Of a DNA stretch of 64,000 nt, positions 1-12,000 are shown piece by piece. Numbering within the stretch: position 1 is the stretch's first letter; each line of letters begins with the position of its first letter. Both the position numbers and the translations under genes were made by a program. The notes below the pieces were generated by a model. That model had not been told where the DNA came from. It was given only the letters and a program-made list of their open reading frames with translations, and searched no databases. The stretch is from Piromyces finnis. Taxonomy: Eukaryota > Neocallimastigomycota > Neocallimastigomycetes > Neocallimastigales > Neocallimastigaceae. Location of the stretch: NCBI GenBank assembly GCA_002104945.1, contig MCFH01000027.1:549001-613000 (forward strand), written 5' to 3'.

Positions 1-1
1 A

Positions 2-142
2 AAAGCTCTTCTTTTACAAGTTAAAGGCAACAATTTAAAGAGTTTTTTTTTTGAAAAATTTATATACATCTTTATTTGTAGGCACACTGAACCCATTGAA
101 AATGAAATGATAAGTATTAGAAAAATAATTTTAAGATATTAA
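2..142 (+). CDS. possible 3' end of a gene cut by the window edge
   Basis: An open frame enters from the left edge and runs 46 codons to a TAA at 140-142. The peptide ends in RHTEPIENEMISIRKIILRY, and this part is less AT-biased than the surrounding DNA. A GT at 20 and an AG at 80-81 could mark an intron, but the unspliced frame stays open while that splice brings an immediate stop, so the unspliced reading is preferred. No family is recognised. A chance open frame of this length is possible at this composition, so this is only a candidate C-terminus. Confidence 0.3.
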   Translation, partial: KALLLQVKGNNLKSFFFEKFIYIFICRHTEPIENEMISIRKIILRY

Positions 143-2030
143 ATCAATCTTTTATATTTTATACCTAATAAAATAACTTGCAATTACCCCCATGTAATTC
201 ATTGATTCTTAAAGACTCTCAATAAAATAGAATTAAATAATAATTAAATATCATGCATTTTCACCATACATAATGCAAAATATTTATATAAATGTTCAAA
301 GAATGAGGATGTACCATAACATTTGAATATTATTCAATTATCATTAATGATATATCAGGTCCTTTTTTTTTTATTTTTTTTTTTACTTTTAATGTTTTTT
401 TAAATGATTTAATCTAAAAGTTTGTTTAATATTGTGTTACAGTATCTTTAATATTATTGGTGAAGTACAAAATTTAATTTATTCTTTATTTCTATATTAG
501 TATTTGTGTAATGTAGAATATATTTTAATTTTGGTTAGAATATATTCAAATATATATATTAAAAATCAGATAATCATTTGTATACCAAAATAATAAATAT
601 TGTTCCATATTTTATTCATATAGAATAAATAAATGAATGAATAAATAAATTAGTAGATAAATGAATGAATGAATGAATAATTTGTTAAAGAAATTTATAT
701 CTTTAAAATTTTTCATTTATAGTATTATGAACTATAAATTGTTAGCCTTTATATAATAATACTTATTGTTATAATTCTATTAGTGAATATATAGGACCCT
801 GAATATATTTTCTATTTTATAGATTAAACTCTCACTTCATTTTTTTTTTAAAAAAAAAAACATATTAATAAAGAAAAAAATTGAATTTGTTTTAAACTTT
901 TATTAATCTATTTATGGTTTAATTAAATAAAATCAATAATTTCATTGTACTAGTAAAGGTTTTTACAATAAACAGTAGTAGTAGTAGTAGTCAGTAATCG
1001 ATTTTTATATTTTATTGTTACTTTCTTTTTATTAAACTAAAATTATAATTAAATATATTTTTTTTAAAAGGAAGAAAGATAATAATAATTTATAGAATCG
1101 AGTATAATAATAAAATGATAATAATAAATAGAATTTGTAAATGTTAAAATGTTAATATAGAGTTTGAATGATAAATATGCAGAAAAAAAAAAAAAAAAGG
1201 TGGGAGAAATTGAAATACAGAATTCTTTTTTTTTTTTTTTTTTTTCTGGTTGGTTTTGTCAATAGTAAAATATATTGATTATATTGATTAGGTATGGGAG
1301 ATGGTTTATTCTATATTTTTTTGTTTCTGGCCATTAATTTATTATGTTAAAATTATGTTTATTATTATTATTATTATTATATTTATTATTATGATTATGA
1401 TTATGTTTCTTTCAAAATCAACATTATTATTTAAAAGTTTTCAAGTTTTTTTTTTTTTTTTTTTTTTTTTCAATATATAATTAAAAAATAAGAATAATGA
1501 CCAAATTATAAAAATTGAAGGATTTTTGTTAATTTCATTACATTTCTTACTATGCTTATTAAGCTGAATGAATATTTTATTTTTATTTTTATTTTTTTTT
1601 TATTGATTTATAGTAAATAGTAAAATATATATGTGATAGATTTAATAAAATAGTTTATTATTTTAACTTTAAATGTATTTTCATTATGAATAAAATTGTA
1701 GAATTATGAATAATCTATTAAAAATATATATATATATAAATAAATATTAAAAAATTATAAAAGAAAAAAGTAATATGTGTATAAAATGATTTGAAAATAA
1801 ATAGTTAAAAAAAAAAAATAAAATGAAATAGATTAAGTAAATAAAAATGAAATAAAAAAATAAAAGAAAAAAGAAAAGGAAAAGAAAAGAAAGGATTAAA
1901 GAAAAGAATTAATATGAATTTGTTTTTAAAAGTTGTTATTAAAATGAAATTTGAAGACATTCATATATTCATAATACATAATAATTCTTCATTTTATCCT
2001 ATTTTCTTTTTGGATAAACATAAAAAAGGT
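143..2030. other. AT-rich intergenic DNA
   Basis: About 1.9 kb of A/T homopolymers with simple repeats: (GAAT/AAAT)n near 630-680, an (AGT)n run near 973-990 and (ATT)n near 1360-1390. No convincing coding exon or RNA gene was seen. The 3' UTR of the minus-strand gene that stops at 2031 should extend into its right end. Confidence 0.6.
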
Positions 2031-2897
2031 TTACATTTTAATAGAATTTAATAATTCTAATTGACGTGAAAATCTACTGCTTTTCGATGGAGTCTATTCA
2101 ATTCACATTTCATTATTAAAAAATATAAAAAATAAAAAGAGTATTAATAAAAAGAATTACAAGGAAATATTAAAAAAAAAAATTGTAAAAAAAAAAAAAT
2201 AAAAGAAGAGAGAATTTAAGAATAACAACTTACCAAAGGTACAGTAGATTGAATCATTGCTTTATAAGAAGAAATTGCTTCCGATAGAACTACTTTTGGA
2301 TCAGCTTTGACAGGTGCATTATTCTCTTCAACCTTTACATTATCTTTTATAATGTTATCACCATTATCTTTATTATTATTATCATTGTTATTTGTCATTG
2401 AGGAATCAAGATTTTGAGTGGAGATCGGTAGATCAAAGGTGGTAGATTCCTTTTCATTTAATTGTTGTTGTTGTCTCATTTCTTGTAAAAGTTTTAATTG
2501 ACGAGATAAACGACTATTACTATAAATATTTTCATGAGATAATACCTCTTCGATATTGGTAGATGGAACAGAAGAATTGGAAATGGAAGATTTTATCAAG
2601 GTTTCATTACCATTATCTCCTTCTGGTAGAGTAGAAAAGGCCTGACCTTCTTCTTCCTCATTGGTAAGTTTTGGGTAATTCACAGAAATTAAAGAATTAG
2701 AATTTGTCATCATTAAACCTTGTCCTTCTTCTAATTCCGATAGAAAATCGAAATCACTCATATAAGCGTTTAATATACTTTTGTTGTTTTTAACTAACGA
2801 TTCATAACGAGTACATTTTTTTTCTTTTAATTCATGATATTTTTTCAATACAAATTCATAAAAGTCATCTCCACTACAATAAAAATAAGTATTATTT

Positions 2898-2928
<31 letters not shown>

Positions 2929-3847
2929 CAGGATATTCAATATAATGTTTTAGAAATTATAGATTTATAAAAAAAAAAAAAAGTTAGAAATATATTATAC
3001 CATATTTCAGAAGCATCGTAAACTTCATCAAATAAAATAGAAGATGTATCATTTTGTTCTGTAGAGTTATCTATAGAACGAGTTGAAGCTTCACTTAAAT
3101 ACAATGACATGTAATGTAAGGCTTCAACACTATGGTCAATTGATTCTGTTTCCATAAAGATATCCTTTAATAATAGTAATTTAAAAAAAAAATTAATATG
3201 TTAAAAGTTGTACACTTTCATAAAAGTTAAATAATACATTTATTCATAAGATAAACATACCATTAAATGAATACCGAGAAGGCCCCATATTTCCTTTATT
3301 AAAGAATTATTACATTCTCCACGAATTTCTAAAATAATTTTGTTTATTTCTTCAGTAGAATAAACATCATTTATCATATATTTGTATTTTGACTATGAAA
3401 AACATAAAAAAAGCAATAATAAATAAATATATAAATATAAATGAGTTATTATAAATATAATAAATAAAAATAAAAAAAAATATATAGTTATTATATTTTA
3501 ATAATATATTATTATTTACTCTTCCATAATTAGCAATTAAAGAATACCAGAATTTTTCAATCTTTGGAGATACAGCTGCGATAGGATGTTGTATAACAGA
3601 AAGGAAAAAAGTTTGACCAACAAAAGTACTACCCTTGAAATAATTTTTATTTTGTGAACATTTAATATGACGTTGAATAATAAGGATAAGAAGGAAACAA
3701 GTAATGTCTTCCAATGTAACCATATTTTGATTATTTAATGAAGAGAGCTATAAGAGTATAATAATAATGAGTGTTAAATTTTTGAATAAATCATTTTGTT
3801 CTATTTATTTGCTTACTTTTATTTATATTATTTATATTATTTTTATA

Positions 3848-3884
<37 letters not shown>

Positions 3885-4421
3885 TATATCTTACATTTAA
3901 ATATTCTGGAACATTTGGGAAAAGGAACCTTAAGTAACGATGATAAGTACCATTATATAAATGCCACATACAAATATTTAATAATCTATTATAATAAATA
4001 AATAAATAAATTTAAATTTTTAATTTATGAAAATTAAAAGGATATTCATTCTTACTTAATTATAAATAAAATAAAATATATTCCAACATACTTTGTTAAA
4101 GACCATGGTTCATGAATAATATAAAGATCAGAGGCAAAGTAATGTTCTAATGGGAATGGAAAATCTTCAAAATCATCATTTTCAGTTATTTTTTTATAAA
4201 TAAGATCTAAATGACTATCCTTGAAATAAAAGATACGAGTTTCTTGTTCATCAATTATAATTGGAATATTCATACTATTAAATGATGCTATAACATCATC
4301 TTCTAAAAATTCTTTGAAAATAAATTTATAAATTATATTCATATTATTAATATGATTTTTATTATTATCGATTTTATTTGCATAATAATAAAGATATAAA
4401 TATTATTATTATTATTATTAT

Positions 4422-4454
<33 letters not shown>

Positions 4455-7400
4455 TAATAGTATTAATATTATTTTTATTATTTATTTATTTATTTTTTTG
4501 GGGGATTAATATACAATATTAAAAATAATAATAATAATAAATTATCTTTTATTATTTTTTATATAAATGTGTTCGATTTTCTTACCTTGATTTTCTTTAT
4601 TCAATGATGATAATGGAGATTGTTTAATCCATGCAAGATTATAGCATAAAATAAAAGATAAGAGATGATAAAATGAATCGCTTAAACGTTCACATGCTCC
4701 TAAGGATTGTTGGAAACTAATTCTTTCATTATCATCAATATTAATGCTGAGTTGTTTTGCATTATTACTAGAAACATTTAATTGATCCGTACTATTATTA
4801 AGAGAATTGATACTACTAGCATTTACTGCTTGGTATTTAGCATATCTCAATTTTTTAGTAATATCATCTAAAATTGTTTCATGATAAGAAGCTTTAATTG
4901 CTTTATCATCTAATTCTTGTAATTCATTAATTAATTTACAATCTTGGTCTATATTAATTATTAATAATAAAGTATGTTAGTTAGTTACAAGATAATGAGA
5001 AAAAAAAAAAAAAGGAATAATTGACAAAAATATTTTATTTTATATATAGAATAATCTTTTTTTTTTAATATCAACATACAAGAAAAACATAATTTCCAAT
5101 AAGTTATTGATTCTTTAATAGTAGAATACCAGGTTTCATCACTTTGTTGACATTCTCTCATAATACGTTCTACATCAATAGTTTTATGCTTAACATACCT
5201 TGCCATGAATTCCTTTAAAATAATATTTAAAAAATAATTAAAAGATATTAAGAAAGGATGATCATAATAAAATAATCTAAAAGATTATTGTATATATATT
5301 AATATTATTATAATTTAAAGAAGAAGAAAAAAAAAAGGTGATCAAAAAAAAACCTTTACTTGTTTAACAGAATAAGAATTTTCATTAATTAATTGATCTT
5401 CACTTGATGGCATTTTATTGCTTATTACATCCTTTAATTTTTTTAATTCTTCTTTCGAATCCTCTCCACTAAATTATGATTATAAATAATGATAACAGAT
5501 TTTAGAGATTAAAAAAAAAAAAAGAAAGAAAGAAAGAAAAAACCAATAATATATTTAAATTAATAAACTATAACAAAATATAAAAATTTAAATATATATG
5601 AAATTAAATGATAGATAATATAAAATAATTACTTTTCTAAATGAAGTCTGACAATATTATCCAAAGCAAATAAATATTCTGCCCATACTTCAAGCTTCAA
5701 TAAATCTACATTTTTGCTTTTAGTATATATTTCATTCCAAAAAGCTTCTTCAAAGGTTTCTATATAGTCTCGTACAAATTGATTCCATTTTAAATTATGT
5801 CTATAATCCCATGAATGTTTAACAATATGAACCCAACAACTAAAGATTAAAAAATATTAAACATCGGTTACAAAAAAAAATATGGATGATGATTGTGATA
5901 TTATAAAGTTTTGTTAATATGGATAGCAAAAAATATTAATGAATAATTATTTATTTAAATAAATAACATTAAACTGATTAATAAATCAGTCAAAAGAAAT
6001 AAAAAAAAAAAAAAAAATCTTTACCTTTCAAAATCAATATATTTCAAGGCTTTTAAAATTCTAAACTGGAGATCAAAATTTAATGATATTTCTGGTATGT
6101 CTAATAAAAAGCAGAGATCTACTAATATCTTATCTTTGTTATCTGTGTTTTTAACATTTAATAAAAATAAAAAATTATTCATCAAAATTTACCAAGAATC
6201 ATTTTCTGGGGAATGTTTTTTTTTTTTTTTTTAAGTTCAATTATTATAAACTTTTTTTTTTTTCTATTATACATATATATTATATACATGGGTATATTAT
6301 CAAAATATATATTAAAAAAATTTTTATACCTTCACCAATTCCTTTTTCAATAATTTTACTGTAAAAGAAGTCGATAAACTGAAGTGTTTGAGAATTGTAT
6401 TTTTCAACGATTTTTCTTAAACTTTATTATTATTATTATTATTATTATTAAAAAAAACATTATTATATTTTGAAATAAAACAATTAAAGAGAGTGAGTTG
6501 CCAAGTTTATTATAAAAATTAATAAAATATTGATAATGAAATACTTTTGTAGCAAGGATATAGCTTCAAAACATTCTTCTTCATAATCATTACTTCTATT
6601 ATTTATTTTTTGATTAACAATATGCATAATAGTAATGACCACTTGATAATATTTATAATAAATGAATGAATAAAATAAATGATATTGAACAAAATATAAT
6701 TATTATAAGAAAAAGGAATTAATATTTTTGATTATTAAAATCAGTAATGTTTATTAAATTATTTTTTTTTTCTTTGATATGAACCATCTATGGTATACTT
6801 TTCTTTAAGTTTTGAATTATTTGTTGTTTGAATACAACTAAATTATTGATGAAACAAAATACAAAATTTAAAACAAGAATTATGTTTTGGTTAATAATTT
6901 TAATATTAAATCTGTTTAAATAAAAAAAGGAATAAATTATTTTTCAAAAATTTTATATATATATATATATTATTCAAATTACTTTTCAAATTCTTTTTTT
7001 GCTTTACTAAATTTTTCTTGTTTTAAATATATTGAACCTAAGATAGAATAAAGCTTTATTATATAATAGTTATAAATGATAATAAATTATTGAAATAAAA
7101 AGTAATAATTAGATATATATAAATTTATTAATCCTTATTAGTTTTATAAATTCTATATATTTATGATGATTATTTCCATTGAATAAGAATATTTACTTGA
7201 TTCTGATTAATTTTCTTTTCTAATAATTTTTTTATATATTTTTCGGCTTTTTGAAGCCATGCCTATTAAAAAAATTTGGGAATTGAAGAAAGGTAGTATA
7301 AAAAATAAAATACAATAATAAAAAAAATATGTTTATGTATTTTAAAAGTATATATATATATTATTAGTAAAAAGTGTTTTAATACGATTAATAAATTAAA

Positions 7401-7638
7401 TGATTTTAAGAAAATTATTGATAAATTTCTATTTAAAATTATGGAAAACACATGTATATATATATATATATTTTTCACATTGTTCTATCATTTCCATTTT
7501 AACAAAGGTACTACTTATTTAATACAATGATTTTTTATAATTAAAATTTAATTAATTGACATACAGTATCTTTTGGATTATTATCCCAATTTTGAAATGC
7601 ATTATTTATAGATTTAATACATATTTTCTCAACCATTT
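2031..7638 (-). CDS. 18-exon gene for a 970-aa helical protein, function unassigned (Integrator subunit 10-like is a weak guess)
   Basis: Exons in coding order are 7638-7567, 7262-7197, 7053-6983, 6837-6785, 6641-6545, 6415-6330, 6142-6025, 5839-5633, 5468-5360, 5212-5080, 4948-4586, 4311-4092, 3985-3895, 3747-3520, 3392-3261, 3164-3001, 2873-2234 and 2093-2031. All introns are GT-AG; the fourth has an odd donor (GTTCAT). The lengths sum to 2913 nt, so phase is kept throughout. The first ATG after an upstream AG was taken as start, and a further 5' exon is possible. The protein is mostly alpha-helical. Residues about 25-75 look like a TPR hairpin (AWLQKAEKYI, then LGSIYLKQEKFSKAKKEF). The C-terminal 210 residues are acidic, Ser/Asn- and Gln-rich and hold two related motifs, SRLSRQLKLLQEM and SRFSRQLELLNSI. 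The order of its helical blocks recalls INTS10, judged only by eye. Lys is mostly AAA, suggesting modest expression. Confidence 0.7.
4427..4463. repeat. (TAG)n trinucleotide microsatellite in an intron
   Basis: A TAG/AGT run directly follows an ATT run, inside the intron between exons 4586-4948 and 4092-4311 of the 18-exon gene. It is a simple repeat with no other signal. Confidence 0.85.
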
Positions 7639-7933
7639 TTTGATAATTATTCTGTAAAACTTTTTATTTGATTCATTCAGTTGAATAAATTTAATTTTAA
7701 AATTTATATATTTTTATTTATCTTTTTTTTTTTTTTTGATTTTATATTCAAATATAATTGTTTAATTTAAATATCAAAAAAGAAATGGAGGGGTATTGGA
7801 AGAAAGAAGGAAAAAAAAAAAAAAGATGTATAGATTTCAAGATTTATAATTCAAGATAAAATAGATATTAAATATATATATAATTATATATATATAAATT
7901 AAAATTAAAATTTTTTATTTTTTAAAATTTTAA

Positions 7934-7966
<33 letters not shown>

Positions 7967-8436
7967 GAATTTTCAAAAAAGAGTTATATTTTAAACTATT
8001 TTTGATATTTAGTTATCATTTACTACCTTTCTCTTTTCTATTTTTTAAAAGTATTTATTAAAAGAAAAAATAAATAAGAAATATATATTTCTTTTTTTAA
8101 TATTTACAGCTTAATTAACAAGAAAAATTGTGTATTTAACTTTATACTTTATCCCATAAAAAAAGGTTACACTAAAATTAAATAATAAAAAAAAAAAAGG
8201 AATCTAATATTTATTCTTTCATAATTATCATTTTATTATTACTTTAATAGTTTTATCATCATTTTTATTATTATAGAATATGGAATTTAAAATCTTTCTA
8301 AAAAAATAAAATAATAATTATTATTATTATAACCATATAAATAAGTTAAAATATTAAATTTTAATTTCTACAATAATATCAATCCTCTTACTTACTCAGA
8401 ATATTTAATGTATTTAACAATAAAAATAATAATAAT
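7639..8436. other. AT-rich intergenic DNA upstream of the 18-exon gene
   Basis: This holds poly(T)/poly(A) blocks (for example 7937-7966) and short ATT repeats. It should contain the minus-strand promoter of the gene starting at 7638. No separate gene is seen. Confidence 0.6.
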
Positions 8437-8779
8437 AATAAAGAGATTAAAGAGAATAGGAGAAAGTGGGCAACCTTGACGGACTCCTTTCTTCACATCA
8501 CATCAAAAGATTTCGAGAATTGACCATCTAATTTGACATTAGCCTTAGATGTTAAATATAAATTTTTGATAAATTGTAAACTTTTGCCTCGAATTCCTAA
8601 ACAATCTAATTTATGTAGAATATTACCGATTGGGACTGAATCGTATGCTTTCCTGAGATCTAAAAAGGCCAAATATGTCTCTTTATTATCTAATTGACGT
8701 CTACGGCATATTTTTTGGATTGAAATGAAAAAACTGATATTTTCTTCCTTTTTTCGAAAATCAAATTGTTCAGGTCTAC
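8437..8779 (-). pseudogene. old internal fragment of a LINE reverse-transcriptase gene
   Basis: This matches the RT core of the full-length element at about 10740-11080 with roughly a dozen substitutions. It also carries a 5-bp tandem duplication near 8500 (CACATCACATC against CACATC) that shifts the frame. It covers the segment from RPEQFDFRKKEE through DLRKAYDSVP to the start of the GVRQGCPLSP motif. Neither element end is present, so it is a relic truncated on both sides, bordered by an AAT run on the left. On the right, homology stops at the bases for RPEQF and is followed by ACATGGGACTATA, which is not in the full element. It served as the landing site of the full-length LINE and is partly duplicated at 14461-14591. 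Confidence 0.85.
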
Positions 8780-8786
8780 ATGGGAC

Positions 8787-8790
<4 letters not shown>
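8660..8790. repeat. left copy of the 131-bp target-site duplication
   Basis: The 131 bases from CTAAAAAGGCC to GGGACTATA recur at 14461-14591 with a single substitution (A/G, near 8732/14533). This copy abuts the poly(T) at 8791, which is the tail of the inserted minus-strand element. The arrangement is that of target-primed reverse transcription. Confidence 0.85.
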
Positions 8791-8823
<33 letters not shown>

Positions 8824-8826
<3 letters not shown>

Positions 8827-9061
8827 GGCATCAAATATTTTAAACTTTATTATTAATTTAATTAAAATTATAATACATGAAATATAAAAATTAAAATAAA
8901 ATAAAAATAAAAAAAATATGTTTAAATAAACACAAATGAATAAAAATTGGGTATAATGTATTCTAGTAATTTTAATTAAAGTAAGAAAGCCACTATCATA
9001 CTAAAGTATAATAATTGTATTTGACTTCCAATGGGACACCGAGCCAAAGATCAAAATTTTG
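8824..9061 (-). other. LINE 3' UTR with polyadenylation signal
   Basis: This 238-nt stretch lies between the ORF stop and the poly(A) tail. Read on the minus strand it is AT-rich and contains AATAAA at 8851-8846, about 23 nt before the tail begins, a normal cleavage distance. The last bases before the tail are GATGCCGTT. No stable 3' stem-loop is obvious. Confidence 0.7.
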
Positions 9062-12000
9062 TCATGGAACAAAATTATGATCTCCATTGGTTGCGCTGGC
9101 CCTCCTGGCCTGTCTTACTGTTTCTTCAGCATTGACGCTCTTGGATGTTGCTTCAAACCTTTTGAACATTGACCATTGCTGGCCAATAGCAAAAGGCATG
9201 ATTTTGGTTAGAAGTTCCGCGGTTACCGTCAAGAATGGTGCTCCTTCATTAGTACCAGATTGAATCTGACGCTTACAAAGTTCTTTCCATTCCCTTGAAT
9301 TGTAATTAATATTGTTAAAACTTCTTCCCCCAAGAAGGAATTTAAATATTTTACTGCACACACTAGAATAATCATACACATTAATATTCACCGGATTATT
9401 AGAACTATTACTATCATTAACTAAATTACTATCTAAATTAGAATTATTATCTTCACTATTGCTATCATTACTAATATTATTATTTCTATTATTGTTATTA
9501 TTACTATTGTTACTATTACTATTGTTACTATTACTATTGTTACTATTACTATTAATGTTATTACTATCTCTACTGATATTATCAATTTCATTATTATTGA
9601 TAGGACTATTGGAATTACGTTGACTGAAAAAATTTAATAGCTGGACTATGGAATCATAATGTTTAATACGGATATCTCTAAATGTTGGACAATCTAATAA
9701 CCAATGTTTAATACTTTGATCTCCACACTTGCAACATGGACAGTAGTTAGGACAAACTGGATCAACAAATTTAGCAGCTTTGGCAACTCTAGCATCCAAC
9801 TTGTATCCGCTTCTTGCTTTCAATAGCCAGTAGAAGCCATAGGCAAACTCTGGGTACTCATAACATAATTTAATAAAATCTTTAGTTTCAATAAATTTAT
9901 TATCATCATAATATTGCGCTTTGATTGAATTCCCTTTGAGATCTTTCCAATAAAAGTTTTTAACTGCTTTAACATCTCCATGTTTCTTTAATTTTTTATC
10001 AAGTGTCCTACTTGATTTGCACCACGTGTATTTTCTAAATTTAGGAATGTAATTGACAAGGTGTGAGATAATACAATTTGAGTTTTTCCATTTGTTAAAA
10101 CATCTAACCTGAGCTAACGCACATTTGGCTGACAATGGAGGAATATTCAAATCTTTTGAAATAGAGTATAAAGATATAAACGATACAGCTTTATGAACTC
10201 CGGCAACCCATCGTATTCCTTTGTTAACATGCTTCTGAGCAATCCTAGACCTAGCTTTGTTGGATCCAAGTAATGGTGCAAAGTATGAAACTCTGCTAAT
10301 CACTTGTGAGTTAAGTACTAGTTTTTTGAAAGGAATAGGAATATTAGGATTTCTTAAGAATTTACTGACTGAGAAAAGCCCTTTCAAAACCTTGTTATTA
10401 AGAGCTTTAATTACTGGTTTAAGGGACAAATTCTTATCAAATGGAACACCAAGATAAGTATAACAATCAGTAGTTGGAATGGGTTGTCCTGCTAAGTAAA
10501 ATGTTGGATCTCTCTTGTTCTGATTTTCTATTGATTCAGGACGAATCACCATCGTTGAACATTTCTGGATACCAAATTCCATTTCATTATACAATGCCCA
10601 TTCATTAACTCTTCTAAGCATCTTTTTTAAGCATCCTCTTGTTGGAGCACAAATAACTATATCATCTGCAAAAAGTCCACCACAGCATCGAGTGTCACCT
10701 AAACTGACTCCTAGATCTTCGCACTCTCTAAATATATCATTAATAAAGAGATTAAAGAGAATAGGAGAAAGAGGGCAACCTTGACGGACTCCTTTCTTCA
10801 CATCAAAAGATTTCGAGAATTGTCCATCTAATTTGACATTAGCCTTAGATGTTAAATATAAATTTTTGATGAATTGTAAACTCTTACCTCGGATTCCTAA
10901 ACAATCTAATTTATGGAGAATATTACCGATTGGGACTGAATCGTATGCTTTCCTGAGATCTAAAAAGGCCAAATATGTCTCTTTATTATCTAATTGACGT
11001 CTACGGCATATTTCTTGGATTGAAATGAAAAGACTAATACTTTCTTCCTTTTTTCGAAAACCAAATTGTTCAGGTCTAATGAAATTATTCTTTAAACCAT
11101 ATTCTGAGATTCTAGTGGTGACAATTTTGGAAATCAACTTAATACCATTATTGATAAGTGATATACCTCGATAGTTATCACAATCTGTCAAATCTCCCTT
11201 CTTAGGAATAGAAACAATACTGGATTCATTCCATGAGTTGGGGAAATCTCCATCCCAAATACGGTTGAATAATTTAAGAATAAAATTTAAACCATGAGCA
11301 TCATTATCTGAAGTAGTATTACCAGAAGAATTATTATCTGTAGCATTATTAGAATCATTACTTGATGGAACTAATGCTTTGTAAAATTCAATTGGAATAC
11401 CATCCGGACCTGATGCTTTATAATTTGGAGTAGTGAGGATAGCTGACTTGACTTCATCAATACTAATATCTTGGTTGATATCCCATTCATCAAGCATAGG
11501 AAGTGAAAAACGTTTATTCATTGGTTCTTCATACCAATGCTCTAAATCAAGACTTACACCACTTGGATCTGATGCAAGCTTTTCGAAATGATCATGCCAC
11601 ACATCTAGTTGTTCTTCCGTAGCAACAACTAATTCTCCATTTTTATTTTTAATTGGTTGAGCAATAAAGAAAGAATCTTTTCCAATTTTTGCAGTTTTCT
11701 TGATCCATTTCCAGGCCTTCTTAGGATTATGACTCTTCATATACTCACATCCTGTTTTAATCCAATGAAGATATTCTTGCTTCCTAAATTCATTACATCT
11801 TTTGTGGATGTAATCAATGAGTTTACGGTAGATTTTAATTCTTTTAATAAATTCATCTATATCATAAATTCTTTCTTTTTTAAATCTCTTATACAACTTC
11901 ATTTTGATTTTTTGAAGATTAAAAATTTGTTGTGAAATATGAAATGAAGACTTTATAACATTATTTGCTGAAGTAATACTGAGCTCGTCTGCAATTGAAA

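Noticed and set aside
630-680. GAAT/AAAT repeats considered as telomeric or CRISPR-like
   Set aside because: They are simple tetranucleotide slippage repeats without spacers, typical of this genome's AT-rich intergenic DNA.
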